A DNA stretch of 64,000 nt, taken from positions 1 through 64,000 of the forward strand of contig SUXO01000006.1 in NCBI GenBank assembly GCA_015060885.1, read 5' to 3'. The translations under genes were made by a program, and so were the position numbers. Below the pieces are notes generated by a model, which was not told the origin of the DNA, ran no database searches, and saw only the letters and a program-made list of their open reading frames with translations. This DNA is from Bacteroidales bacterium. Its GTDB lineage: Bacteria > Bacteroidota > Bacteroidia > Bacteroidales > Bacteroidaceae. Positions 1-7,860 of this stretch are shown one piece after another (position 1 is the first letter of the stretch; every line of letters begins with the position of its first letter).

Positions 1-37
1 ACCGAGCGACTGATTTTTCTCGCGTGCCGGGCGTTTG

Positions 38-58
38 GTTCTTTGCGCGACAAAGAAC
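38..58. repeat. 8-bp inverted repeat GTTCTTTG/CAAAGAAC
   Basis: GTTCTTTG at 38-45 and CAAAGAAC at 51-58 form a perfect inverted repeat with a 5-base spacer. It lies just past the possible leftward -7 element, so it would sit at the 5' end of that transcript as a stem-loop, or act as an operator. The function is inferred from position only. Confidence 0.4.
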
Positions 59-60
59 GT

Positions 61-68
61 CAAAGATA
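61..68 (-). promoter_or_regulatory. Possible leftward promoter -7 element
   Basis: Read on the minus strand, 68-61 is TATCTTTG, an exact match to the Bacteroidota -7 consensus TAnnTTTG. A TTTG lies at 96-93, but its 24-base spacing is longer than usual. Transcription would run off the left edge of the window. Confidence 0.35.
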
Positions 69-350
69 TATTTCCAATGAGAGAATAACCGACAAATAAC
101 ACCGAGAAGTCAAAAGCAAGAATGTTTAGTATCGTATATGGTGAGTGCCACACCTTTTTGCTTTGGCGAGAAGGATTGATTGTGAACTATTGCAGTCGGA
201 TAAATCTCCTTAATAATATAATAGCGAGGCTGACTAAAAAGGCTCTTTTGTTGTTACGCTTGACCGAAAAATACTCATTTACGCTTAGTAAACTGCGTTT
301 TTTCGGGCTTCGCAAGCCTAAAAATAGCTCTTTTTATCCAACCTCCCTAC

Positions 351-391
351 AAACGTGGGTGACCCAAAAGTGAAATGGGTCACCCACGTTT
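351..391 (-). terminator. Perfect 16-bp hairpin after the TlpA-like gene
   Basis: Bases 351-366 and 376-391 are exact reverse complements with a 9-base loop (367-375). The hairpin lies 23 bases past the stop codon of the minus-strand thioredoxin-like gene, where a terminator is expected. There is no strong T run directly after it on the minus strand, so it could instead be an mRNA 3' stabiliser. Confidence 0.6.
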
Positions 392-413
392 GTGTTCTGT
401 ATGTGAAGTGCGA

Positions 414-1490
414 TTACTTGCCCAAAGCCTCTTTTACCGCAGCTTTTATTTCCTCGCCGCGAAGGTCGCGTTTCAGGATTGTGCCGTCGGGGCCTATGAG
501 CATAATTTGCGGAATGCCTTGTATGCCATACAATTCTGTGGCATTTACATCGCTTGGTACAAATATCTGTGCATAGTCGATGCCCTCGCTCTTTATCGAT
601 TCGTGGAACTTCTGTTCCTGGTCCCATACGTTTACGCCGAGAACCTCGAACCTGTCGCCGCCGAACTCTTTGCTTGTGGCTATTAGATTGGGAATTTCGC
701 CACGGCAGGGGCCGCACCAGCTTGCCCAGAAGTCGACAAGCACATACTTGCCTTTGCCCACATAGTCGGAGAGTGAAACCTCTTTGCCGTCAATGCCTTT
801 TCCTTTGAAATCGATAAAGGGCTTGCCCTCTTTTGTGGCCTCTATATAGGTCATTGCTTTGCGTATGTCCTGCACCTGTTTTATGTCGGCAGCATATTTT
901 ACGGTGGCAATTACCGAGTCGAGCGATGCCAGGTCGCTGTAAAGGTTGTGTGCAAGGTTGGCGAGCATAAAGGCACCGAAGATGTTCTCCTTGTTGTCGC
1001 TTATGCATTTCTTGTATAGCTCCTCCATCTCCTTGCGTGTGTTCTCGCTGTATGCTATAATCTCCTCTTGCGACACGCTGTCTTTGAGCATCTGCTCGTA
1101 GGTTGCCTGTTTTCCGAGCATAAATTCGTTGAACGACTGCATAAACTTGTTCTTTGTGTCGTTGGCACCGCCGTTGTCGGTAACGGCCTGTTGGTTGGGG
1201 CCTGTTGCAGTGAAGTCTACAACAATTTTGCTGCCGGGCTCGGTGAGCACGATGTTGCCGCGACGGCCAATCTGTGTGCGGCAAATCTGCGGCTGCTGAA
1301 TTTCACCGGTAAAGGTAAATGCCTTGTTTGTGACAATGCACGAGTCTATTACCTCGTTGGTGTTGCTGTTGATGAGGTACGCGGTTGCGCCCTCCATACT
1401 GTCGTCGGTTGTGCCGTCGATTTTGTAACTGTTGTTCTGGCAGGCTGCAAACGAAAGTGCTGCCAATGCCAAGAGTGATATTTTCTTCAT
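414..1490 (-). CDS. TlpA/ResA-like thioredoxin-fold lipoprotein
   Basis: A predicted membrane-anchored thiol-disulfide oxidoreductase of the TlpA/ResA type, 358 residues. The signal peptide ends in a lipobox with Cys17. Residues about 22-100 resemble the beta-rich DUF4369 module found before thioredoxin domains in Bacteroidota; a helical linker follows. The C-terminal thioredoxin fold (about 225-358) carries the active-site motif WCGPC at 258-262 and the cis-proline motif GIPQ. Such proteins reduce or isomerise disulfides in periplasmic or surface proteins; the partner is unknown. It is the last gene of a minus-strand group behind the split nucleotidase, but an 88-base gap with a -7-like element (1516-1523) suggests it also has its own promoter. 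Confidence 0.9.
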   Translation of the reverse strand: MKKISLLALAALSFAACQNNSYKIDGTTDDSMEGATAYLINSNTNEVIDSCIVTNKAFTFTGEIQQPQICRTQIGRRGNIVLTEPGSKIVVDFTATGPNQQAVTDNGGANDTKNKFMQSFNEFMLGKQATYEQMLKDSVSQEEIIAYSENTRKEMEELYKKCISDNKENIFGAFMLANLAHNLYSDLASLDSVIATVKYAADIKQVQDIRKAMTYIEATKEGKPFIDFKGKGIDGKEVSLSDYVGKGKYVLVDFWASWCGPCRGEIPNLIATSKEFGGDRFEVLGVNVWDQEQKFHESIKSEGIDYAQIFVPSDVNATELYGIQGIPQIMLIGPDGTILKRDLRGEEIKAAVKEALGK

Positions 1491-1515
1491 AATCGGTTAT
1501 ATTGTTTGTTTTTTA

Positions 1516-1523
1516 CAAAAGTA
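1516..1523 (-). promoter_or_regulatory. Possible -7 element for the TlpA-like gene
   Basis: On the minus strand 1523-1516 reads TACTTTTG, matching TAnnTTTG, 26 bases before the start codon. I see no TTTG at the expected -33 distance, so this is a half match only. Confidence 0.35.
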
Positions 1524-1578
1524 GTAAATAAACCAAAAACGTGTGTGGCGGTTCTGTTTTTTTAACATCAGTTGTGTT

Positions 1579-2391
1579 TTATTCAAGGTCTATGGTCACC
1601 TTTCCCAAGTATCGCCCGTTCTTGTTCATCTGCTGCACCAGAACCTCTTCCCCTTCGGCATTTGTCAGCTTCACGGGCTGTTCCAGATAGGTGTGTGAGT
1701 GCCCGCCAAGAATTATGTCAATGCCGCTTGTTGCGGGGGCAAGCCTCTTGTCGTCGCAATCGTTGTCGGGCATGTCGTATCCTAAATGCGAAAGGCATAT
1801 AACCACGTCGCACCCCTGTCCTCGAAGCATTGCCGCATACTTGTTTGCTGTTTCAATGGGCGACAGGTACTCGATGCCGGCATAGTAGTCTTTTGATATG
1901 AGCCCCTCGGGGTTGGGGGCGAGGGCGAACAGCCCAATCTTGATTCCGTTCTTCTCTATGGTTGTGTACTCCTTTATCGCTCCCTCGCAAGGGGTGCCGG
2001 TAAAGTCGTAATTTGAACATAGAATGGGGAATTTTGCGGCTTTTGCTATGCGGGCAAGGTTCTCAATCCCGAAATCAAATTCGTGGTTGCCCACAGCGCA
2101 GGCGTTGTAACCCATTGCATTCATAATCTCAATCTCCACATCGCCTTTGAATGTGTTATAGTAAAGGGAGCCTTGTGAGAAGTCGCCACTGTCGAACAAC
2201 AGTACATTGCCGGCACCTTCTGTCGCTTTTATCTCCTCGATGAGCAGTGCGCGGTTAAGCACGCCGGCGTTGCCGTTCTTCTCGGGCTCGATGCAGCTGT
2301 GCGTGTCGTTGGTGTGCAGAATTACAATCTTCTCTTGTGCCTTTGCTGCAATGCAGGCAAGGAGCAATAATGCGAGGAATATCTTTTTCAT
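1579..2391 (-). CDS. 5'-nucleotidase family metallophosphatase domain protein
   Basis: The catalytic, dimetal calcineurin-like half of a UshA-type 5'-nucleotidase or UDP-sugar hydrolase, encoded as a separate 270-residue exported protein. A signal peptide ends near residue 19 (AKAQ). The metal-binding motifs are all visible: HTNDTH 26-31, DSGD 67-70, GNHEFD 101-106, SHLG 201-204 and GGHSHT 229-234. The C-terminal substrate-binding domain is missing here and is encoded by the gene directly upstream (2400-3155), 8 bases away. UshA-like enzymes remove phosphate from extracellular nucleotides to supply nucleosides and phosphate. The exact substrate cannot be read from the sequence. Confidence 0.88.
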   Translation of the reverse strand: MKKIFLALLLLACIAAKAQEKIVILHTNDTHSCIEPEKNGNAGVLNRALLIEEIKATEGAGNVLLFDSGDFSQGSLYYNTFKGDVEIEIMNAMGYNACAVGNHEFDFGIENLARIAKAAKFPILCSNYDFTGTPCEGAIKEYTTIEKNGIKIGLFALAPNPEGLISKDYYAGIEYLSPIETANKYAAMLRGQGCDVVICLSHLGYDMPDNDCDDKRLAPATSGIDIILGGHSHTYLEQPVKLTNAEGEEVLVQQMNKNGRYLGKVTIDLE

Positions 2392-2399
2392 AATCGTGA

Positions 2400-3155
2400 C
2401 TACTTGATTGTTATACGCCCGTCGGTGTGGGCGGTTATGGCTTCTCCTTTCTTGTGCTGTTCGGCAATGTACTGTACCATAAGGTCGCGTATGGTTATGT
2501 CACTCTTTATAACCTTGTTGCTCCCTTTTCCAAGCGTGTACAGCTTGTCGTTGCCCTGTGCAAGGTAGTCCGACGTGGCAATGAGGTACTCCTTGTCGGG
2601 CACGACCTTTGCTCCGTTTATGGTGGCATCGGTCAGCTTGCCGTCGGCTGTAATTGTCAGCCGTGCACCGCTTATGGCCTCGCCGCCCACAGCTGCAATC
2701 TCTTTGAACAGTTCTGTCAGTTGCTCGCCGTTGAGGGTGAGCAGCGCGAGGCAGTTCTCGAACGGGAATACATTATATACATCCCCGAATGTTACCGTTC
2801 CTTTCTGTATTGTGCTGCGCAGGCCGCCTTTATTGGTAACAGCGAGGTCTATTTTCTTGTCCGAGTGCCTTTGTGCCATATTGCGCAGAGCGTCGGCTGC
2901 AAAGTTCATCAGCGGGCTTTCGGGCGGAAATACTTTAAGTTCAGCTGCCGCCGTGCCGATAACGGGTGCCTTTATGCTGTCGATGGCTGCGCTGTATTTC
3001 TCTATAATGGCTCTTACCTCCCCGGCTCCATCGCTCTTCTCAATGGCGGTGACTTTTATGTTACCTCCTGTGATGCCTGTAACCTGCCTGTGGGGCTTCT
3101 GGCAACTGTGTAGCACTGCTGTAACAAGCAGTAGAACGGTTATTGTGCGTTTCAT
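2400..3155 (-). CDS. 5'-nucleotidase C-terminal domain lipoprotein
   Basis: 251 residues corresponding to the C-terminal, nucleotide-recognising domain of UshA-type 5'-nucleotidases, made as an independent lipoprotein (lipobox ending at Cys18). The family signatures are the NKGGLRSTI segment and the downstream FPFENCL segment that helps form the base-stacking pocket. It carries none of the metal-binding motifs, so it cannot be catalytic alone. It is first in its transcription unit, with the catalytic half next. The two halves presumably assemble in the periplasm or on the outer membrane; that pairing is inferred from adjacency. Confidence 0.87.
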   Translation of the reverse strand: MKRTITVLLLVTAVLHSCQKPHRQVTGITGGNIKVTAIEKSDGAGEVRAIIEKYSAAIDSIKAPVIGTAAAELKVFPPESPLMNFAADALRNMAQRHSDKKIDLAVTNKGGLRSTIQKGTVTFGDVYNVFPFENCLALLTLNGEQLTELFKEIAAVGGEAISGARLTITADGKLTDATINGAKVVPDKEYLIATSDYLAQGNDKLYTLGKGSNKVIKSDITIRDLMVQYIAEQHKKGEAITAHTDGRITIK

Positions 3156-3482
3156 ATCGGTTTGTTTGGAAACTGTTTAATTTCTTATAAAATATATCAA
3201 AGCTGAATAGAGTGATGTTTTCAGCCTCTTTTTCTCCTTTGAATTTGCTGAAAACAATCCTCGAACAATCGCGGAATAAATTTCAAGCGGCTTCTTAAAA
3301 GATGCCCAAAATTAACTTATACCTTTATAAAAAACAACCAAGTGCCGAAAAAAAAGAGGATAATTTGGCAGAATTGGGAAAAAGGCCTATCTTTGCAGTC
3401 GCTTTCGGCGTAATCGCTGTCAAGGAAGAGTAACTTGATATGTTGCGTTGGAATGATTGAACAATTTAAACAATTCAAAGTA
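3156..3482. other. Divergent intergenic region upstream of L19
   Basis: This stretch lies between the divergent split nucleotidase (minus) and L19 (plus) genes. It holds a 9-bp perfect inverted repeat (GTTTTCAGC at 3217-3225 and GCTGAAAAC at 3247-3255) and the L19 promoter at 3364-3395. That leaves an L19 leader of roughly 80 bases. I see no further gene. Confidence 0.6.
3364..3395 (+). promoter_or_regulatory. Promoter of the L19 gene
   Basis: TTTG at 3364-3367, a 20-base spacer, then TATCTTTG at 3388-3395. This is an almost ideal match to the Bacteroidota housekeeping promoter and lies about 90 bases before the L19 start. Confidence 0.75.
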
Positions 3483-3833
3483 ATGGATTTAATTAAAATT
3501 GCTAAAGAAGCATTTGCTACTGATGTAAAGCGCGAGCTTAACTTTCACCCCGGTGACACAATTACAGTAGCTTACAAAATCATTGAGGGAACAAAAGAGC
3601 GTATCCAGATGTATCGCGGTGTTGTTATCAAAATCTGTGGTCACGGTGCCGAGAAACGTTTTACTGTACGTAAAATGTCGGGTACAGTGGGTGTTGAGCG
3701 TATCTTCCCTTTGAACTCGCCCGCTATCGACAGCATCACTGTCAACAAGTACGGTCGTGTTCGTCGTGCTAAACTTTACTACTTGCGTGCCCTCACAGGT
3801 AAGAAGGCTCGTATTAAGGAGATTAAAGCGTAA
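3483..3833 (+). CDS. rplS: 50S ribosomal protein L19
   Basis: Ribosomal protein L19, a 116-residue component of the large subunit located near the interface with the 30S subunit. The sequence from [10 protein letters not shown] through the FHPGDTI segment, the [10 protein letters not shown] segment and the basic C-terminus is typical of the family and of the usual length of about 115. I chose the ATG at 3483 over in-frame upstream codons from 3435 because the upstream 16 residues do not belong to L19. It is a single-gene unit with a strong promoter and a strong terminator. Confidence 0.97.
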   Translation: MDLIKIAKEAFATDVKRELNFHPGDTITVAYKIIEGTKERIQMYRGVVIKICGHGAEKRFTVRKMSGTVGVERIFPLNSPAIDSITVNKYGRVRRAKLYYLRALTGKKARIKEIKA

Positions 3834-3857
3834 GCCAACCCAACGAGAATTGAAAAT

Positions 3858-3900
3858 AAAAGATGCTGCCTTTTTGAAGGGCAGCATCTTTTATTTTTTT
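3858..3900 (+). terminator. Rho-independent terminator of the L19 gene
   Basis: A perfect 13-bp stem (3858-3870 with 3880-3892) and a 9-base loop, followed by a T-rich run to 3900. It also faces the minus-strand DUF2007 gene ending at 3911, and the A-rich left flank could make it work in both directions. Confidence 0.85.
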
Positions 3901-3910
3901 AATATGTTTG

Positions 3911-4162
3911 TCAATTGTATGGTGCCGACGAAACGCACTCCTTCTTTAAAATGTTCAAAGCGGCATCCCTCTCACTCTCGTCGATAAGCACCCACACCTC
4001 GCCGCCCAACGTTGCATAGGGAGCGGTAACTGCCGACATTGTTTCGTTGCGCAGCACGCACGCAATGTTATTAGCCTCCAATAGCCCCTGTACAAGCTGC
4101 GCCTGCCACAGGTTGCCTCCAAAAATCTTAATCAAATGATGCTGTCGTCTTTTGCCTGCCAT
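3911..4162 (-). CDS. DUF2007 family small protein
   Basis: An 83-residue protein of the DUF2007 (putative signal-transducing protein) type. Such proteins are compact alpha/beta folds with a pattern like 'A-lv-gLLEanNI-c-l' here followed by 'GGEVWVLI'; both are present at about residues 20-36 and 53-59. No enzymatic residues are apparent and the role is unknown. A good Shine-Dalgarno sequence (AGGAGG on the minus strand) stands just before the start, which is uncommon in Bacteroidota and supports this ATG. It is a single gene, divergent from frr. Confidence 0.75.
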   Translation of the reverse strand: MAGKRRQHHLIKIFGGNLWQAQLVQGLLEANNIACVLRNETMSAVTAPYATLGGEVWVLIDESERDAALNILKKECVSSAPYN

Positions 4163-4248
4163 AATAACCTCCTTTTATTATTAAGAACATACGCTGCGGG
4201 CAGATGTTTGTTCGGGTTCTCACAATGATTATTAATTTTGCCGCATTG

Positions 4249-4279
4249 CAAATATAGCATCTTTCGGCCGATACCGAAA
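4249..4279 (-). promoter_or_regulatory. Probable promoter of the DUF2007 gene
   Basis: On the minus strand TTTC at 4279-4276 and TATATTTG at 4256-4249 are separated by 19 bases. The -7 element is an exact consensus match and the -33 matches at three of four positions. Confidence 0.5.
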
Positions 4280-4339
4280 AATGTGGCAGTTTAATGATTA
4301 AATTTCGCAAAATATAGTGTATCTTCGTGCATAATCCCT

Positions 4340-4347
4340 TATTTTTG
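4340..4347 (+). promoter_or_regulatory. Probable -7 element of the frr-rsgA operon
   Basis: TATTTTTG followed by C matches TAnnTTTG and stands 43 bases before the frr start. No clear TTTG is present at the -33 distance. Confidence 0.42.
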
Positions 4348-4389
4348 CATTGTTGACAAAGGAAATTACTAATTAAATACAAAATAATT

Positions 4390-4950
4390 ATGTTGGATAT
4401 AAAAGCTTGTTTAAGTGAGATAGAGGAGATGATGGAGATGACCATTATGCACCTCGAAGAGGAGTATTCGCACATTCGTGCAGGAAAGGCCAATGTGCAC
4501 ATTCTCGACTGTGTGCGAGTAAGTTCGTATGGTTCCGAAATGCCGCTGAACAACGTGGCAACCATCACCACTCCCGACCTGCGTACCATTGCCATAAAGC
4601 CCTGGGACAAGAATATGATTGCCCCCATTGAGAAGGCTATCATCGACTCGCCCGTGGGAATTATGCCCACCAACAACGGCGAGGTCATAATAATTGCAAT
4701 ACCTCCCTTGACCGGTGAGCGCCGTAAGGACCTTGTGAAGCAGTGCGCTCACGAGCTGGAAACAGCAAAGATAAGTATCCGTAACGCGCGCCGCGACGGC
4801 ATCGACATAATGAAGAAGTCAGTTAAGGACGGCACTCCCGAGGATATGGCAAAGGATGGCGAAGAGAAGTTGCAGAAAATCCACGACAAGTATATAAAGA
4901 AAGCCGAGGAAATATTCGCTGCAAAAGAAAAGGAAATTCTCACCGTATAA
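4390..4950 (+). CDS. frr: Ribosome recycling factor
   Basis: Ribosome recycling factor, which with EF-G splits post-termination ribosomes into subunits. It is 186 residues, the usual length. Visible family features are the EEEYSHIRAGKAN segment (about 22-34), the SYGSEMPLNNVA segment, the PLTGERRKDLVKQ segment near residue 102, and a long charged C-terminal helix ending in the three-helix bundle. It is the first gene of a two-gene operon with rsgA, 9 bases downstream. Both proteins act on the ribosome, which fits co-transcription. Confidence 0.97.
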   Translation: MLDIKACLSEIEEMMEMTIMHLEEEYSHIRAGKANVHILDCVRVSSYGSEMPLNNVATITTPDLRTIAIKPWDKNMIAPIEKAIIDSPVGIMPTNNGEVIIIAIPPLTGERRKDLVKQCAHELETAKISIRNARRDGIDIMKKSVKDGTPEDMAKDGEEKLQKIHDKYIKKAEEIFAAKEKEILTV

Positions 4951-4959
4951 AAGAACGTC

Positions 4960-5892
4960 GTGCAGGGTGTTGTCATAAAGAGTTCGGGCAGCGTGTATGC
5001 AGTGCGCACGGCCGACGGTGCAGTCATCGATTGCAGGGTAAAGGGCAATTTCCGTTTAAAGGGAATAAAGAGCACTAATCCTGTGGCGGTGGGCGACAAC
5101 GTCAGGTTCGATGTGCGACCCGACGGCACGGCATACATTGTGGAGATTATGGAACGCCGCAACTACATTGTGCGCAAGGCATCGAACCTGTCGAAGCAGT
5201 CGCACATACTTGCAGCCAACCTCGACCTCTGCTTCCTTGTCGTTACAATAAGCCACCCTGCGACATCCACCACATTCATAGACCGTTTTCTGGCCTCGGC
5301 CGAGGCCTATCGTGTCCCCGTTGTCATAGTCTTTAACAAGGCCGACCTCTACACCCCTGCCGAGGTCGAAGAACTCGAATACCTTTGCGCCCTCTACCGC
5401 AGCATAGGTTACACCTGTCTGGTGACAAGTGCCGAGAGGGGAGAGGGTGTGGATACCCTGCGCGAAACAATGCGCGGCAAGGTGTCGTTGCTTGCAGGCA
5501 ATTCGGGCGTGGGCAAGTCGAGTCTTGTGAATGCCGTGGCTCCACAGCTGGCAGCCAAAGTGGGCGAAATTTCCAAAGTGCACGATGCCGGTATGCACAC
5601 CACCACATATACCGAAATGTTCGAGTTTATGCCCGGCAGCTACATTGTCGATACCCCCGGTGTCAAAGGCTTCGGCTCATACGCTATGGAAAAGGAGGAG
5701 ATTGCCCACTATTTTGTGGAGTTCTTTGCCTTGTCGAATGGCTGCAAGTATGGCAACTGCACCCATACTCACGAGCCAGGCTGCGCAGTGCTTGCCGCAC
5801 TCGAAGAGGGGCGCATAGCCCCCTCTCGCTACCAGTCTTATTTGAGTATGCTCGACGACGAGGAGGAGGGCAAGTATCGCACGGCGGAATGA
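4960..5892 (+). CDS. rsgA: Ribosome small-subunit-dependent GTPase A
   Basis: A circularly permuted GTPase that checks late maturation of the 30S subunit. The N-terminal OB fold (about 1-65) is followed by the G domain with permuted motif order: NKAD at 126-129 (G4), then GNSGVGKSS at 180-188 (G1, P-loop), then DTPG at 231-234 (G3). The C-terminal zinc knuckle is intact (Cys262, Cys267, His269 and Cys275). The start is GTG at 4960: the first residues (MQGVVIKSSGSVYAV) match the family N-terminus and it begins 9 bases after frr. 310 residues is normal. Confidence 0.96.
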   Translation: MQGVVIKSSGSVYAVRTADGAVIDCRVKGNFRLKGIKSTNPVAVGDNVRFDVRPDGTAYIVEIMERRNYIVRKASNLSKQSHILAANLDLCFLVVTISHPATSTTFIDRFLASAEAYRVPVVIVFNKADLYTPAEVEELEYLCALYRSIGYTCLVTSAERGEGVDTLRETMRGKVSLLAGNSGVGKSSLVNAVAPQLAAKVGEISKVHDAGMHTTTYTEMFEFMPGSYIVDTPGVKGFGSYAMEKEEIAHYFVEFFALSNGCKYGNCTHTHEPGCAVLAALEEGRIAPSRYQSYLSMLDDEEEGKYRTAE

Positions 5893-5901
5893 AAGGGTTA
5901 T

Positions 5902-5947
5902 TATACAAAAGAGATGGCAACCAATTGGTTGCCATCTCTTTTGTATA
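5902..5947. terminator. Bidirectional terminator, 46-bp perfect palindrome
   Basis: The bases from 5902 to 5947 read the same on both strands, centred on AA|TT at 5924/5925. The T-rich outer arms serve both directions. It lies between the convergent ends of rsgA (5892) and asd (5959), so it should stop transcription from both sides. Confidence 0.85.
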
Positions 5948-5958
5948 TGCCTTAAACG

Positions 5959-6969
5959 TTATTTATTTTGCGGGTTCTTTATAAGGAACTCTGCAATCTG
6001 CACGGCATTGAGGGCTGCGCCTTTCTTAATCTGGTCGCCCACAATCCACATTATTATGCCATTGGGGTTTGTGAGGTCCTTGCGTATGCGGCCTGCATAT
6101 ACAGGATCGCTGCCGGCAAGGAACAGGGGCATTGGGTACTCCTTCTTCTCTGGGTTGTCCATGAGGATGAGGCCTTCGCCTTCGGCAACAGCCTTCTGCA
6201 CCTGCTCCACAGTGAGAGGCTCCTCGGTTTCAATCCACAAAGTCTGTGAGTGAGAACGCAAAGCGGGCACACGCACGCACTGTGCACTCACCTGAATGTC
6301 GCTGTGCATAATCTTGCGGGTCTCGTTATACATCTTCATCTCCTCTTTGGTGTAACCGTTGTCGGTGAACACATCAATCTGGGGAATTACGTTGAATGCC
6401 AGCTGGTAAGCAAACTTCTCCACTGTGGGCTCTTCGCCGGCAAGCACCTGGCGGTACTGCTCGTAGAGCTCGGCCATTGCCGCTGCACCTGCACCGCTCG
6501 CTGCCTGGTAGGTCGACGAGTGAACACGCTTGATGTGCGAGAGGCCCTCAACTGCTTTAAGTGCCACAACCATCTGTATGGTGGTACAGTTGGGGTTGGC
6601 AATGATTCCGCGGGGGCGGTTATAGGCATCGGTGGGGTTTACTTCGGGCACAACGAGGGGTACATCCTCGTCCATGCGGAATGCGCTTGAATTGTCAATC
6701 ATCACACAGCCGTGCTTTGTGATGGTGTCGGCGAACTCTTTTGAAACGCTGCCGCCGGCCGATACAAAAGCGTAATCGATGCCTTTGAAGTCGTCGTTGT
6801 GTTTAAGTTCCTTTACGGTGTAGTCCACCCCTTTGAAGTTATATACTTTTCCTGCACTGCGGGCCGAACCATACAGTTCCAACTCGTCGAACGGGAAGTT
6901 TCTTTCGTCGAGCACGCGCAGGAACTCTTGTCCCACGGCTCCGCTCACTCCAACAATTGCTATTTTCAT
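5959..6969 (-). CDS. asd: Aspartate-semialdehyde dehydrogenase
   Basis: Converts aspartyl phosphate to aspartate semialdehyde using NADPH, the branch point to lysine/diaminopimelate, threonine and methionine. It is 336 residues, normal for the family. The N-terminal Rossmann fold has the [11 protein letters not shown] glycine motif (6-16). The catalytic cysteine is Cys128 in ANPNCTT, and the acid/base histidine is in the RVPALRSHS motif (His240). It is a single gene with no other amino-acid biosynthesis gene beside it, and is bounded downstream by the bidirectional terminator. Confidence 0.96.
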   Translation of the reverse strand: MKIAIVGVSGAVGQEFLRVLDERNFPFDELELYGSARSAGKVYNFKGVDYTVKELKHNDDFKGIDYAFVSAGGSVSKEFADTITKHGCVMIDNSSAFRMDEDVPLVVPEVNPTDAYNRPRGIIANPNCTTIQMVVALKAVEGLSHIKRVHSSTYQAASGAGAAAMAELYEQYRQVLAGEEPTVEKFAYQLAFNVIPQIDVFTDNGYTKEEMKMYNETRKIMHSDIQVSAQCVRVPALRSHSQTLWIETEEPLTVEQVQKAVAEGEGLILMDNPEKKEYPMPLFLAGSDPVYAGRIRKDLTNPNGIIMWIVGDQIKKGAALNAVQIAEFLIKNPQNK

Positions 6970-7006
6970 ATCTTTTTAATTTTTTATCTTCTAGGAATTC
7001 AGGCTG

Positions 7007-7014
7007 CAAATATA
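7007..7014 (-). promoter_or_regulatory. Probable -7 element of asd
   Basis: On the minus strand 7014-7007 reads TATATTTG, an exact TAnnTTTG match, 38 bases before the asd start. There is no TTTG at the usual spacing. Confidence 0.4.
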
Positions 7015-7152
7015 ATTGTTATTTTGCAAAAAATGTGAAAAGGTTACGATTTTAATCTGTTTTACAAGCAAATTGTTAACTATTTATCTTTTTTGTCATC
7101 TTCTGCACCCGCATAACGATATTTTTTGTAATTTCGCATAAACATCAACGCT

Positions 7153-7860
7153 ATGGAGAGTAATTGGTTGCAACGCGGAGAACTTTTGCTTGGCAGCGAA
7201 CGCCAGCAACGTCTTGCCGGTGCCCACGTTATGGTGGTGGGCCTGGGCGGTGTGGGTTCGTGGGCTGCGGAGATGCTCTGTCGCGCCGGTGTGGGCTCGT
7301 TTACCATTATAGATGCCGACAGGGTAGATGTAACCAATGTGAACCGTCAGATGCCGGCACTGTCAAGCACGGTGGGGTTGCCGAAATGCGATGTGGTTGC
7401 AGCCCGTCTGCGCGAAATAAATCCGCAGGTGCAGTTGCGTGTGCTCGATATCTTTATCGATGAGGGCAATATCCCGCAACTTTTTGCCGGGCAGCCTTGC
7501 GACTTTGTGGTCGATGCCATAGATTCGCTTCCCTCGAAAGCGGCTCTCATAAAACACTGTTGGGAGCAAGGGGTGAGAATAGTGTCGAGTATGGGTGCCG
7601 GTGCCAAGATGAAGCTTGCCGATGTTCGGCAGGGCGATTTATGGAAAAGCGAGCATTGCACGCTTGCCAAGAATATGCGCCGCTTGTTGCGCGACTATCG
7701 TGGCAAGTATCGTCTGCCGGTTGTATATAGTTGCGAGCCGCCCCGCGCAGGAGCAATAAAGCCCTCACCCACGGGCGGGAAGCCTGTGATTGGCTCGTTG
7801 GGCTATTTTACTGCGGTTTTCGGGTGCTATCTCGCCGAATATGTAATTAAGGAATTATGA
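7153..7860 (+). CDS. tcdA: tRNA threonylcarbamoyladenosine dehydratase (TcdA-like)
   Basis: An E1-like ThiF/MoeB-fold enzyme of the TcdA group, which uses ATP to cyclise the t6A37 base in tRNAs. The nucleotide-binding motif GLGGVGS is at 30-36, followed by the acidic residues of IIDAD (52-56) and the NVNRQ motif at 62-66 that positions ATP. At 235 residues it is somewhat shorter than the E. coli enzyme, and it lacks the CxxC zinc motifs of MoeB/ThiF activators of sulfur carriers, which favours TcdA. It overlaps the next gene by 4 bases (ATGA), so the two are translationally coupled. Confidence 0.88.
   Translation: MESNWLQRGELLLGSERQQRLAGAHVMVVGLGGVGSWAAEMLCRAGVGSFTIIDADRVDVTNVNRQMPALSSTVGLPKCDVVAARLREINPQVQLRVLDIFIDEGNIPQLFAGQPCDFVVDAIDSLPSKAALIKHCWEQGVRIVSSMGAGAKMKLADVRQGDLWKSEHCTLAKNMRRLLRDYRGKYRLPVVYSCEPPRAGAIKPSPTGGKPVIGSLGYFTAVFGCYLAEYVIKEL

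Larger units (their letters stand above)
1..413. other. Left-edge non-coding stretch
   Basis: I see no convincing gene in this stretch. The short open frames here have no family resemblance and no plausible start context. It holds a possible leftward promoter near 61-68, an 8-bp inverted repeat at 38-58, a short A/T-flanked hairpin near 298-322 and a perfect 16-bp hairpin at 351-391. The simplest reading is the upstream region of a gene that begins left of the window, followed by the 3' end of the minus-strand unit that starts at 3155. Confidence 0.5.

Noticed and set aside
122..373. 83-codon plus-strand open frame at the left edge
   Set aside because: Lys/Leu/Asn-rich composition of A/T-rich intergenic DNA; it runs into the perfect hairpin at 351-391.
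3435..3482. Upstream start for L19
   Set aside because: The extra residues do not belong to L19, whose conserved N-terminus begins at 3483.
4163..4389. A riboswitch or tRNA between the DUF2007 gene and frr
   Set aside because: Only promoter-like elements are visible; no cloverleaf or conserved riboswitch core could be drawn.
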